A stretch of 55,897 nt of DNA from Verrucomicrobiales bacterium (GTDB taxonomy: Bacteria > Verrucomicrobiota > Verrucomicrobiia > Limisphaerales > CAIMTB01), in NCBI GenBank assembly GCA_016795425.1, contig JAEUHG010000122.1, positions 1 to 55,897 of the forward strand, given 5' to 3'. Position numbers and translations under genes: made by a program. The notes below the pieces were generated by a model that saw only the letters and a list, made by a program, of their open reading frames with translations, searched no databases and was not told where the DNA came from. Below, piece after piece: positions 9,301 to 18,200 of this stretch. The first letter of the stretch is position 1. Every line of letters starts with the position of its first letter.

Positions 9301-10108
9301 GGAACGGCGGTCGACCGGTCAGGCAATGATACAGGATCGCGCCCAGGGCGTAGATGTCGGCCGCAGCGCCAATCTGATCATGGCGGCCCGCCGCCTGCTC
9401 CGGGGCCATGTAATTCGGCGAACCGAGCGGCTGACCGGTGAGGGTGACGTCGAGCGATTCACCCAGTCGTTTCGCCAGTCCGAAGTCCGTCAGATGCGGC
9501 TGGTCCTCGGCGTCCACCAGCACGTTAGAGGGCTTGAGGTCGCGATGGAGGATGCCCTGGGCATGGGCGTAGTCGACCGCCCGGGCGAGGGCATGGACAC
9601 AGCGGGCGGCCCGCGCGGGCGGGAAGGGGCGGTCCCGCACCAGGTCGGCCAGGTTCGGGCCTTGGATCCAATCCATCGAGAGATAGGCCTGCCCTTCCGA
9701 AACGCCGTATTCGTGAGTGGCCACGATGTTCGGGTGATGGAGGCGGCCCGCGGCTTGGGCCTCGCGCTCGAACCGGCGTGCCGATTCCGGGCTGGCGAAC
9801 TGGCCCCAGAGCAGGACTTTCACGGCGACGATCCGATCCAGGCCCACCTGCCGGGCACGGTAGACCACGCCCATCGCTCCCCGCCCGATTTCTTCGAGCA
9901 ACTCGTACCCGAATAGGTGGGGCAAACCCAGTGTTGTCCCGTCTACCTCTGGCCCCTCGGATTCGGCTTGGAGGGTTCCGTTGTCTGGATCATTCGAAGC
10001 CGCGAAGTCACCGAGGCCGAGGCGGAGCATGCAGCGGAGGCAACGCTGTCCCCAGCCTCCGCCGACCAGGGGAGCGCCGCAGATTGTGCAGTGTTCCGAA
10101 GCGTCCAT
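6332..10108 (-). CDS. Membrane Ser/Thr protein kinase with C-terminal WD40 propellers (module 1)
   Basis: 1,258 residues. The N-terminus carries a small zinc-ribbon-like motif (C7xxC10, C23xxC26). The kinase domain spans about 66-335 with glycine loop GRGAMGVV, catalytic Lys97, HRDLKPSN (Asp190) and DFG (Asp208), so it should be active. A single membrane segment lies at about 354-378. Residues about 450-1215 hold many WD40 repeats (FSPDGRRLVSA, ARLWD and similar). With the kinase inside, the propellers would lie outside the cytoplasm and could act as a sensor. The gene starts 13 nt after the stop of an ECF sigma factor, so the two are almost certainly co-transcribed. Such sigma/kinase pairs are known in Planctomycetes. 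Control of the partner sigma by this kinase is inference. Confidence 0.92.
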   Translation of the reverse strand: MDASEHCTICGAPLVGGGWGQRCLRCMLRLGLGDFAASNDPDNGTLQAESEGPEVDGTTLGLPHLFGYELLEEIGRGAMGVVYRARQVGLDRIVAVKVLLWGQFASPESARRFEREAQAAGRLHHPNIVATHEYGVSEGQAYLSMDWIQGPNLADLVRDRPFPPARAARCVHALARAVDYAHAQGILHRDLKPSNVLVDAEDQPHLTDFGLAKRLGESLDVTLTGQPLGSPNYMAPEQAAGRHDQIGAAADIYALGAILYHCLTGRPPFLAATISATFRQAQEAEPVSPRLLNPGVPRDLETLCLKCLEKLPARRFPTAGALADELGRFLAGEPIRSRPIGPLEKGARWCRRHPGLATLGGAIALLIFAVVVLGVLALGQAARARRAEGSERKQRHVVEQQAEVQRARLMRSYLQSGDRMLAEGDTTAALLWYVEAFALAQHGAGDDEAHRIRIASILERCPKIEHLLRLPHSARVVAFADGDRSLVTLSGQEPDGVDPASRGVGEAIVWDFATDRPRFPPLPYTSLMFGSGWYKGIGVRYLPLGQHDKRLFTITSSAEGSSNLTSQIHLHDTSSGALIGVPLEHKGLVLFAEFSPDGGRLVSATGNRLADGSWTGQATLWETESGRLLATFAHESPVTAARFSPNGHRVLTASRDGSARLWELPSGRLVLPVMQHPGPLLHAGFDHTGKRLATACITPYQARVWDADTGAPLTDPLPHEGPIYETTFTPDDRGLLSFGFDATTRLWRVDSGELAWPPPRHQDFVREAKFSPDGRWIGTAVNDGIVSLWHRDGGTPAGPPLVHGSAAMDLSFASDAKRLAVGTFDGLVRVWHLPAGELSAVTLPHAARIYHVEYSPDGLRLLTAGADGAARLWDSATGKPAGTPLFHSLPVSHAAFSLDGRRVATGSLDGTARVWDAGSGAPLTPPLRHGNAVWHVAFDPGGLRLVTASGHWPWNEATTAAQLVSPLRHPPGEACVWDCQTGDLVAGPLSHPGAVTQASFDPEGRRILTATLNRTVWIWDAATAKPILPPLAHGGGVVRARFDPTGAFIVTAVRNNDLGTPSVTIWDSRTGLAATPPLSRVAPTFEARFSPDRTRVVTGGAAGQAEIWDLRKGGPPVATLVHPSSVHDVMFSPDGRWIASGAQDGVARLWDATEGDLVAQFPAHSNLVYRVAFSPNGQHIVSASWDGTARIWTLKKETRSLVDLQLLAGLLSGRRIDALGRLALLGTADITNAWTKLTGKYPADFASRPDDSGASPNP

Positions 10109-10121
10109 GGTGCCTTGTGCC

Positions 10122-10841
10122 TTAATGGGCCAGCACGCTCATGAGGAAGTGGATTTCCTCGTCGATCTCTTCAGAAGTGGCGACGGTGTGGGCAATCTCC
10201 CGGCGCAGCAGCGCCCTGAACCGCGTCCGCAGCCGGTGAATTTCGGAGCGCACGGCCGCCTCACTCACTCCCAATCTCCCGGCGATCTCGCCGTAGGTCA
10301 GGTCACCGGCCCCGGACGGTAAGAACTGCTCGAGAGCCTCGAACCGGTCGGTCCGCCCCGAACTCGCGTATTCCTCCCGCAATTTCCGGCAGGTGTGTCC
10401 GAGCACGGACCGCGCCCAGTTTTCCTCAAAGATGAGGTCCGGGGGATGCTCCCGCGCGGCATGGGCGGCGAGATGCTCCCAAGATCCAAGTTCCTCGAAC
10501 GGAATGGCTGTCGCATCGCCCTGGCGTTTCGCGGCTCGGCTCCGGTCCCAGGCATCACTCAGGAAGTTCCGCACGGAGACGAGCAGAAAGGACCGGAACC
10601 GCCCGCGCACCGGGTCCGCCCGGCACAGGCTGTTCCGCTCAAGCAGGCGGGCGAAGAATTCCTGCGTGAGATCCCGGGCGTCTTCCGCGGAATGGCCCCG
10701 GCGTTGAATGAACGCGTAGACGGGATACCAGTACGACCTGCAGAGGCACTCCAGGGCTGCCTGGGCCTGGGAGGAATCCCCATCCCGGGCAGCGACCACC
10801 ATGCTCCAGTGCGTGGTGGCGAATTTCGCCATAGGATGCAT
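10122..10841 (-). CDS. ECF-type RNA polymerase sigma factor (module 1)
   Basis: 239 residues from ATG 10841, chosen because AGGTGG lies just upstream; the frame is open further upstream, so a longer start is possible. The start of the protein has FATTHWSMVVAA, seen in all four sigma factors of this window. Region 2 contains YWYPVYAFIQRRGHSAEDAR then DLTQEFFARLL, the core-binding and -10-binding helix. Region 4 contains TYGEIAGRLGVSEAAVRSEI, a helix-turn-helix for the -35 element. The C-terminal tail HTVATSEEIDEEIHFLM lies beyond region 4; its Thr219 is conserved in the other three. Acidic residues of region 2.2 are retained. No anti-sigma gene is adjacent; the kinase gene follows after 13 nt. 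Confidence 0.9.
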   Translation of the reverse strand: MHPMAKFATTHWSMVVAARDGDSSQAQAALECLCRSYWYPVYAFIQRRGHSAEDARDLTQEFFARLLERNSLCRADPVRGRFRSFLLVSVRNFLSDAWDRSRAAKRQGDATAIPFEELGSWEHLAAHAAREHPPDLIFEENWARSVLGHTCRKLREEYASSGRTDRFEALEQFLPSGAGDLTYGEIAGRLGVSEAAVRSEIHRLRTRFRALLRREIAHTVATSEEIDEEIHFLMSVLAH

Positions 10842-11188
10842 GCCACCTGGATCATCGACCATCATCGCACACGCTTTCGGCGATGGGCCGGCGCCCCGAA
10901 ATTCACCCTCCAACTCACTTCGCTCCCTTGAGCGGGCGCCCAAGCCGGGGAACCGACCATTAGCGAAAGGCTGAGATCGACCGCTCAATCGGTCAATGAG
11001 TCAGGGACGGAACGTCGATGCGCGGGGCGGGACTGTGATGCGTTGGGAGAATGCCGCCCGCCGACCGGAAGGAAGCTGTCGTCGCAGACGGTCGAGGACG
11101 AGCGCGTCTTCCAGCGACGTCCCCGAAACGGACGCCGGCGTCGCGACAGGTAAGGCGGGTCGCTGCGCCAAGGGAATGCCGACAGAAC
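10842..11188. other. Intergenic region upstream of sigma factor 1
   Basis: No supported gene. Two small inverted repeats are visible: CGCTC/GAGCG with a CCTT loop at 10921-10934, and GACCG/CGGTC with a 6-nt loop at 10979-10994. The second could be an operator for the sigma/kinase operon or chance. The rest looks unstructured. Confidence 0.4.
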
Positions 11189-11223
11189 GGCAATGGGGTC
11201 AAAAGAAGGGCAATGGGGTCAAA
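11189..11223 (+). repeat. Tandem copies of the RAYT element end sequence
   Basis: GGCAATGGGGTCAAA occurs twice, at 11189-11203 and 11209-11223, separated by 5 nt. The second copy is the left terminal repeat of the transposase element; the first looks like an additional end, perhaps left by an earlier insertion or needed for recognition. Confidence 0.7.
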
Positions 11224-12345
11224 CATCAACATTCGACAAATAGGAAGTCGTGATTAGAATGGGTGCATGGCGAGAGGACCGAGAATCCATGTTCCCCGAG
11301 GTTGGTACCACGTCACCAGTCGAGGCAATGGCGGTGAGGTCATCTTCGGAAGCGACGAGGATCGGCGACGATTTCTCGGGTTGGTGGCGGAGGTGCCCAA
11401 GCGGTTCGGAGCGGAGATCCACGCGTTTGTGCTGATGGATAACCACTACCATTTGTTGATGCGGTGTCTGCGAGCGGACGTGAGCGAGACGATACGATGG
11501 TTACAGACGGCGTACGCAATTCGTTACAACTGGGCGCATCGGAGACGAGGGCACGTGTTTCAAGGTCGATTCAAGTCATTGCTGATTCGCGACGAGGGAG
11601 CCCTGGATCGAGTGGCGCGTTACCTGCATCTGAATCCCGTGAGGATCGCGGGCCTGGGTTTGGACAAAGAAGCACAGCGTCGGGCGCGAGTGATTGGAAG
11701 CGAGGATCCGGGAGCGGAATTGGTGGCGCGGAGGATCAGGGTGTTGAGGGAATATCCGTGGAGTTCGTGGCGTGTGTATGGGGCTATGGAGAGGGCTCCG
11801 GGCTGGTTGACGAGAGATCGGATCGGACCTGGATGCGGGGGCGGAACGCGCCGAGCCCAGCTGTCCGCGTTGATGAGGTATACGGAGGCGCCGATCCGAG
11901 AAGGGCGGTTGGAGAATCCGTGGGAGGGATTGGTAGCGGGGGCGGTGCTCGGGGACGCGGACGACGCGAAGGCACTGGTGCGGGAAGCCATGAAGGGCCA
12001 CGGAGAGCGGGCGAAGGAAAGGTTGGAGAAGAGTTTCCGGAAGCTGCCGTCATGGAAGGAGATCGTGGGCGCAGCGGAGAAGATCCTGGGGAGGAGTTGG
12101 GAGTCGATGAGCGAACGGCATGGGGATTGGGGACGGGACGGGACGATGGCGGTGGCAACGAGAGAGTTGGGTTGGAGGTTGGTGGACGCGGTTGGGGCGG
12201 TTGGTGACGTGGGTTACGCGGCGGCGGCGCAAGGGGTGCGCCGATTCTGGAGGCGGGCGGAAGAGGACGTTGCGATGAAGCGATTCACGAAGGAGCTGTC
12301 GAGAAGAGTGCTCGAAAGTCAATAGTCAATGTCTGACCCCATTGC
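11210..12345 (+). mobile_element. RAYT (REP-associated tyrosine transposase) element, full length
   Basis: GCAATGGGGTCA at 11210-11221 and its exact complement TGACCCCATTGC at 12334-12345 bracket one transposase gene, giving a 1,136-bp unit. A diverged, internally deleted copy with the same ends lies at 19468-19816, which supports these boundaries. No target duplication is obvious. Confidence 0.72.
11267..12325 (+). CDS. REP-associated tyrosine transposase (Y1/TnpA-REP family)
   Basis: 352 residues. The N-terminal 110 residues are a typical Y1 transposase domain: RGWYHVTSRGN, DEDRRRFLGLV, the metal-binding His-x-His in MDNHYHLL (His60, His62), a candidate nucleophile Tyr in AIRYNWAH (Tyr87), then GHVFQGRFKSLL and YLHLNPVR. 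These enzymes cut and join single-stranded DNA at REP-like hairpins or element ends. The C-terminal part is longer than in short enterobacterial RAYTs and ends in a DnaA-C-terminal-like helical segment (GYAAAAQGVRRFWRRAEEDV) that many RAYTs carry for DNA binding. The gene is bracketed by 12-bp inverted repeats and appears intact. Confidence 0.9.
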   Translation: MARGPRIHVPRGWYHVTSRGNGGEVIFGSDEDRRRFLGLVAEVPKRFGAEIHAFVLMDNHYHLLMRCLRADVSETIRWLQTAYAIRYNWAHRRRGHVFQGRFKSLLIRDEGALDRVARYLHLNPVRIAGLGLDKEAQRRARVIGSEDPGAELVARRIRVLREYPWSSWRVYGAMERAPGWLTRDRIGPGCGGGTRRAQLSALMRYTEAPIREGRLENPWEGLVAGAVLGDADDAKALVREAMKGHGERAKERLEKSFRKLPSWKEIVGAAEKILGRSWESMSERHGDWGRDGTMAVATRELGWRLVDAVGAVGDVGYAAAAQGVRRFWRRAEEDVAMKRFTKELSRRVLESQ

Positions 12346-12763
12346 GTATTGTGTCGTGCCGAACAGACCAGTGATCGAAGCGAAGTCTGGCGCACACGTC
12401 TTCGTCATGCGGAGGAGGAACTGGCAAGACTGACCGTGCTTTCCGAACCGAAACTGATCGGCGGTACCGAATTGAACAAGGCCTCCATGCAGGTGGAGTT
12501 GCTCCGGGCGAGAAGCGGGCCCCGCTAGTCGGAGAAACGGGTCATGGGATCGGAGGAACTTGGCAAAGGAGGTCACCCTTTTTGAGGGTGCTCTCTACTG
12601 CTGCAGGCGGCACGGAAGATCTAGCGGCCATAGTTCTGCTCATCGTCGGCCGAGTATTCTCCGCGTCTGTTCCAAACCTCTATCTCAAATAAGGTGAAGG
12701 GAACCCCGCCGAGGCTGAGGCCGAAGGTGTCTTAAGCCACAACCTCAACCTACGGAGTTCCCC
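12346..12763. other. Gene-poor stretch between RAYT element and IS4-like remnant
   Basis: No supported gene. CACCCT/AGGGTG (12574-12579 with 12585-12590, 5-nt loop) forms a hairpin. The 80 bases before 12764 may belong to the left part of the IS remnant that follows, but I cannot define its end. Confidence 0.4.
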
Positions 12764-12873
12764 GTGGTTCGAACCGCGAGATTGTTTGACCAAGTTATCG
12801 GCCTCTTTCAACCCACGGATCTTCCCGGTCACGTTCGCGGACACGGCCTCCGACAGGCCCCGCAGGCAATGCC
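12764..12873 (+). pseudogene. Remnant of an IS4-type transposase (N-terminus only)
   Basis: From GTG 12764 the frame reads VRTARLFDQVIGLFQPTDL, then PGHVRGHGLRQAPQAM. This resembles the N-terminal domain of IS4-family transposases of the 'F-x-Q-V/L-x-x-L-x-x-x-D-F-x-x-x-V-x-x-H' type. The similarity fades after about 36 residues and no catalytic DDE part follows, so it is a decayed fragment. Identification is by pattern memory. Confidence 0.4.
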
Positions 12874-12930
12874 AGACCGACTTCTGCCATCCGGCGTGAC
12901 GCGAATCGACGTGATACGAGGGAGGTGCGG

Positions 12931-13545
12931 CTACCTGCGGGAATGCGGAAGCACCATCATGCCTTCGAACAGCCAGGTGGCTACTCCGGCGTACCTGTCG
13001 CAGAACAGCGTGTTCGGATCGTCCGGATGTTCAGGATCGTACGGAAGGTAGAAGGCGAACACTCCCTTGATCTCGCCAGTTCCTTTCGCACCCTGCAGTT
13101 TTCCGGTGCCGCCCTGGATCGTTACATTGTAGTAGAGACGGTAGGTGGTCTGGCTCGGATCGTTCGGGTCGGGATCGGCCCAACCCGCGACTCCTGCCAA
13201 GAGTTGGTCGCCACCCAGGGTGGTGATGGTCATAGTGCCGACTAGATCGAATTGGTGGCCTTGGGTGCCGGCAAGGATGGTGGCCTGGAATGAGACCTTG
13301 CAGTTGCCGAGATGCAAGACCTGTACCATGCCGCGGACCTGATGACTCCAGGGCGGGTCGCCGGTTGCATTCAGGTTGAAAACCGTCCCGGCGTTCATCG
13401 TCAGGCGGATGGGTTTCCCTTTCACCAATGGTTCACAGGCGGGCACGGGATCGGCCGCGGCTGAGAGCGCGCTGGTGCCGGCGAGCGCGGCGGCGCATGA
13501 TTTTAGGAAGGTACGAATGGTGATTCGGTTTCGGTTGGTTTGCAT
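12931..13545 (-). CDS. Secreted hypothetical protein (small beta-barrel-like)
   Basis: 204 residues. Start ATG 13545 is chosen because GGAGGT lies 4 nt upstream; an in-frame ATG at 13557 overlaps that ribosome-binding site. The N-terminus is a signal peptide (TFLKSCAAALAGTSALSAAA). The mature part is rich in beta-type segments: MVQVLHLGNCKVSFQATI, HQFDLVGTMTITTLGGDQL and VTIQGGTGKLQGAKGTGEIKG. The 'G-T-G-K-(F/L)-x-G-A-x-G-x-G' pattern occurs in small exported beta-barrel or calycin-like proteins, but I cannot assign a family. It lies 265 nt downstream of the esterase gene on the same strand and may be part of module 2's output. Confidence 0.75.
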   Translation of the reverse strand: MQTNRNRITIRTFLKSCAAALAGTSALSAAADPVPACEPLVKGKPIRLTMNAGTVFNLNATGDPPWSHQVRGMVQVLHLGNCKVSFQATILAGTQGHQFDLVGTMTITTLGGDQLLAGVAGWADPDPNDPSQTTYRLYYNVTIQGGTGKLQGAKGTGEIKGVFAFYLPYDPEHPDDPNTLFCDRYAGVATWLFEGMMVLPHSRR

Positions 13546-13810
13546 GATGACCTCCATTACAGGGTGAGTGCCTCCAGATCCTGGTTCGGCAGCTCAGTCA
13601 TTTCCGTACCGAAGGAATTCAACTACGCGCGTTACACGGAATTGCTTGCGGGCCTATGCGACGGAGGACGTGGGCTGACCTAGCGGAAGACCACACGACC
13701 GAGGCAAGCAGCCTCGTTTCCATTGGATAAGTTCCAAGAGTCGATCACTGGGCGGGGCAACAACCTGGACCACCTGGGATGCTCCGCTTGGATCACCGGC
13801 CGCGGCACGG

Positions 13811-15130
13811 CTATTTCTTTCGGAAACCGATGACATCCGGGTGACTGGTGCGGGGATTCTCGAGCAGATGATTATCCGATCCCTTCAGGTGCTTGTCGAA
13901 GAAGGAAACCATGCAAGCCTCCATGGCCCGGGCACGGCGGCGCGACGCGGTGTTCGGGCTGATCGTCCAGGCATTGTCGGTGTAGGATTCGTGCGTGGCG
14001 CCGTCGATGGTCAGTTGGTAGGCATTGGTTTGGGCCTTGGCGAACAGGGTAGGATCGGGAGTCCCAGCCATGTTGAGGTAGGGCTTTAACAGTCCCTTTT
14101 GCACCACCTGAACAGCGGTCAGGTAGGGATCCAACAGCACGGCCCCTTTAAGCCGGTCATCCACGCGGCAGGCTTCCGCGGCGGTGCCACCTCCGAAGGA
14201 CCAGCCCATGATGCCAATACGTTCCAAATCGAGGCGGCCCCGGAGGATGGGATCCCCGATTTGCCATTCTGCTAGCCGATCCAACAGAAACACCACGTCT
14301 TGGATTCGGTCTGGTGCAAAGGCGAAGCTCCAGACATTCCGGCCGGCGATCAATTGGCTGGGTGGCAGGACTGTCGCATAGGTATCCGTGTGATCCATGG
14401 AGACCACCACGTATCCATGGCTGGCCAGTTCCACTGCCTTGCCGGTGTTTTCGGTGCGAACGGCGCGGCCCATTTGATCGCCGAGTCCATGGGAATAGAC
14501 GACGACCGGAAACGCTGCGGCATCGGCAAGGATCGGCGCTTCTAACGTGGCATACTGCATCAGGGCCGGAATCGCGTTCGTGTAGGTTCCCCAGTACGCC
14601 CGCCTTTCCGCGAGGGGGCGATCCACGTACGACGCGAGAGCATTTTCGGGCGATTTGGTTGGATACCAGAAGGTCACCATGAAGGCGCTGTTCGTCTTCA
14701 GGCCAAATCGATTCGAACGCGACGGGTCCGTGAGGAGGCGGGAAAAGGTGCCCACCGAGTAGGGGCCCGTCGGCGGTTGGAAGGGAGTCAGGACATGATT
14801 TGAAGCCGTCCGGTAGAAGCGATGAGAACCACGCGGCTCAGAGTCGTCGACGAAGGTGGGTCCGTTCGCGGAGGCATTGGTTCCCACGATGGTCACCATG
14901 GGACTCCAGCGGATAAGATCCGTCGAGGATTCCAGTCGAAACAGGTCGAAGTAGCTTCGGAAGGCAGCACCAGGCGCTCCCGCCAGGGTGAGGAGCGGGT
15001 GGCCTGTGGGCGCCATGGAGATGGTGGAAATCCGGTGTGGCTCGGAGGGCGGAGTCGAGGCCGGCGCTTCAATCGGCCCCAGGATCACGGCGACCAAAGG
15101 CACGGAGAGCAGAGCAATCGGAGTCTTCAT
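13811..15130 (-). CDS. Secreted PAF-acetylhydrolase-like alpha/beta hydrolase
   Basis: 439 residues. A signal peptide (MKTPIALLSVPLVAVILGP) is followed by a short module at about 43-108 (LESSTDLIRWSPMV ... HRFYRTAS) of the same type as the C-terminal module in other secreted proteins here. The alpha/beta hydrolase domain (about 120-425) has the nucleophile elbow GWSFGG (Ser311), a plausible acid Asp334 (VLLDPY) and His380 (DGATHES), with FPVVVYSHGLG before the oxyanion region. This matches the platelet-activating-factor acetylhydrolase isoform II / dienelactone-hydrolase-like group; the natural ester substrate is unknown. AGGAA lies 5 nt before the ATG. The gene follows kinase 2 after 115 nt, with a candidate promoter motif in the gap. 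Confidence 0.88.
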   Translation of the reverse strand: MKTPIALLSVPLVAVILGPIEAPASTPPSEPHRISTISMAPTGHPLLTLAGAPGAAFRSYFDLFRLESSTDLIRWSPMVTIVGTNASANGPTFVDDSEPRGSHRFYRTASNHVLTPFQPPTGPYSVGTFSRLLTDPSRSNRFGLKTNSAFMVTFWYPTKSPENALASYVDRPLAERRAYWGTYTNAIPALMQYATLEAPILADAAAFPVVVYSHGLGDQMGRAVRTENTGKAVELASHGYVVVSMDHTDTYATVLPPSQLIAGRNVWSFAFAPDRIQDVVFLLDRLAEWQIGDPILRGRLDLERIGIMGWSFGGGTAAEACRVDDRLKGAVLLDPYLTAVQVVQKGLLKPYLNMAGTPDPTLFAKAQTNAYQLTIDGATHESYTDNAWTISPNTASRRRARAMEACMVSFFDKHLKGSDNHLLENPRTSHPDVIGFRKK

Positions 15131-15186
15131 GGCGTTCCTTTAGGCAGGCACGGTCAGGTTGGATGTGGCGGGTTCCCGCCGATTCC

Positions 15187-15216
15187 CTACCTAAGGAATT
15201 CCAGCGAATTGTTACC
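15187..15216 (-). promoter_or_regulatory. Candidate ECF-type promoter before the esterase gene
   Basis: On the minus strand GGTAACA (15216-15210) is followed, after exactly 17 nt, by AGGTAG (15192-15187), 57 nt before the ATG at 15130. The same arrangement (GGTAACA, 17 nt, CGGTAC, with CTT before the second box) stands upstream of kinase 2. Spacing fits -35/-10 boxes. Function is inferred from the match alone. Confidence 0.35.
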
Positions 15217-15245
15217 GGCAGCGTTCGCCTGCGGGCGCCAGCGGT

Positions 15246-18200
15246 CTATGGCGTTTCGCCAGGCGCCGAGGCACGCCAGAGGCGCAAGGTTTCACTGGCG
15301 GACACGAGAAGCCGTCCATCCGGAGAGAACGAAACCACCGGGATGTTGGTGAGATGACCTTTCAAGACGGCGACCTCTCGGCGGGTCGGCAGGTTGAACA
15401 GCTTCAGGACACCGTCCTGGGTGCTCACGGCGAGCGTCCGGCCATTCGACGACACATCCAACCCCAGCACGACACCGGCCTCGGGGGCGATGGTTTCGAG
15501 GCGGTCCGCGTCGAGGTCCCATATGTGGACCAGTCCGTTCAGACCGCCGATCGCGATGACCCGGCTTCGAGGAAGCCAACAAAGTTTGAGGGCATGCAAA
15601 TTCGTTCCCGGAGAAGTCCTTAGCAGGCTTGCCGTGGCCACATCCAGCACCCGCACCTTGCCGTCTCGGAACGACGCGGCGAGAAGCCCGCTGTCCGGGG
15701 AAAATTGGAAGTACCGGAAGGTATTCGTGCGCGAGGCCTCAAATTGCCAGGTTTGGTGGAGTTGGAATGCGGGGGCTTCGCGGAGTTCAACGCCATGGGC
15801 CGACCGTACCGCCCAATGGTCGCCGGTTTCAGACCGATGGGCGAGGGCAAGCCACCGGCCATTCGGAGAGACCGCAAGCGCACCATTCAAAGGTGCGTTC
15901 GAGGTCAGGCGGCGCCGCCTCTCGAACCGTATGCCTTCCACGATCGCGAAGGACGTTTCATCCAAGATGGTCACGATGGGGCCTTGCGGCGAGAAGACCC
16001 CCTCGTTGCCGGGGAGGTTGGCGACCACGCGCTCCGTGTCGGTTTCCCGGACGACAACGTTTGTACCTTCGGCACGCAGGTTGAGGCGACTGTCCGGCGA
16101 GAACACGGTGCCGAGTTCCGTTTGGTTGTCCATCGGCGATCCCCGGGAATGTAGATGGCCGACGTTCCAGAGCCTGACCGTGCCATCCAGGCTACCGGTG
16201 ACCAGCGTTTGGCTGTCGGGAGTGAAGTCAATGGACCAAAGGCGACCGGTATGGCCTCGCAGAATGATCGGGCTGTTGGTGGGGTGGGCCAAATCCCAAA
16301 CCCTGGCGGTGTGGTCTCGAGAGCCAGACGCCAGCCAGCGCCCGTCCCGTGAGAATGCCACGCAATCCACGGGACGGGCGTGGGAGCCGAGGGGAACTTG
16401 TTCGTCACTGTCTACTCGCCACAAACGGACGGTCTCGTCCATCGAGGCACTAGCCAGCCATTGGCCATCCGGCGAGAATCTGACGCAGGCCACAATATTG
16501 CCGTGGCGACGGAAGGTTTTGACGGATTTTCGGGTGGACAGATCCCAAAGAATGATCGTTCCGTCGCCATGAGGTGTGGCGAGCCGGCGGCTGTCCGGTG
16601 AAAAGTCCGGCTTCCAGGTGCTCCCAATCGGAGCGTCGACCGTCCATTCTTCCCGACCCGTGACGGCGTCGTAGAGGTGGATTCTTCCCGAAGCGGACCT
16701 TCGATAGAGATCGGAACTCGAGGTGGCGGCGAGCCAGCGTCCATCCGGGCTCCAGGCCAACCCCGTTCCGAAGTGTGCGTTCCCGAAGGCATTGGTGACG
16801 ACGACCCGTGATTGGAGGTCCACCACCAGCACGGCGTAACCGGCGAAGCTGGCCAGTCGTTTCCCGTCGGTCGAGAATCCGACGGCATAGCCTGACAGCC
16901 CGTTGATCCATCCGATCTCCCCGCGGGTCACCAGGTCCAGAAGTCGGGTCCTTCCGTTTTGATGGCAGGCGGCGACGGTTCGGCCGTCGGGGGAACAGGC
17001 CAGCCCGAAGATGGGACTCAACTCCCCCTCGAAGGTGAATAGCGCCAAGGTCTGGCACATACGATCCAGGTAGTGCCACTCGAAGCCGCGCCGGTCCGGT
17101 CGACCATGGGCGGGGATTTGCCGGTCTAGCAGCCTGCGTGGAAGGGTGAGGCTGCCTCGTTCCCAAGCGGCGAAGGCGTTAGCGGTTTCGGCGACATAGA
17201 GATTGTCTTCGAGGTTGTTTCGGACCGTGCTCAAATGAAACGAATACCCCGTCGCTCCGATGGCCAGCGCCATGAGCAGGACAACGGAGGTGGCCGTGAG
17301 AGCCGCGACGGCTGGTCGGCGACGAATCCACTTTTGGACGCGTTTAATCCGGGTGGCGGGCCGAGCCCGGATGGGTTCCTGGCGTAGCCAGCGTTCCAGG
17401 TCGTCCGCCAGTTCCTCGGCCGATCGGTAGCGTCGTCCGGCCTCCTTCTCGAGACATTTCAAGCAGATGGTTTCCAAGTCGCGGTCGACAGTCGGATTCC
17501 ATAACGAAGGCCGGCGCGGCTCTTGATCCAACACCTGGCGGATGGTCTCCATCGAAGTCCCGCCGCCGAAGGGAGGCGCGCCCGTCAAGGTTTCGTAGAG
17601 GACCGCGCCGAGACCGTAGACATCTGCGGCGGTGGTGACCGTGGCGGTGTCCCCGCGCGCCTGTTCCGGCGACATGTAGGCGGGCGTGCCCATGACCGCA
17701 TGGGTGTGGGTCAGTGTGCTGTCCTTCTGAATGAGTTTAGCGAGGCCGAAGTCCGTGAGATGCGGTTCGCCCTGGTCATCGAGGAGGATATTGCTGGGTT
17801 TGAGATCGCGATGCAGAACACCGCGTTGATGCGCGTAATGGACTGCGCGCGCGACCGAGGTGATAAGTTGCGCGGCCTGACGAGGCTGGAAACGCGAAGG
17901 CATGTCGAAGGGCGCCTTAACCTCGGGGTCGGTACCCGGATCGAGGGGAGGCTGCTGACCGATGGAGGTCGGTTCGTTCGCCAGTTTCCGAGCCTTCCCG
18001 GACTCTCGTTTCCTGGCCGATCGCCCGGCGCGAAGGCTCAGCGCTTCGCGCAACGTCGGTCCCTCGACCAGTCCCATGCTGAAGTAATGCTGCCCATCGT
18101 GTTCGCCAATCTCATAGATGGGAACGATGTTTGGATGGGACAGGCTCGCGGCTGCCTCCGCTTCGATCTTGAAACGTCGAACGAATTCCGGGCTGGCGAG

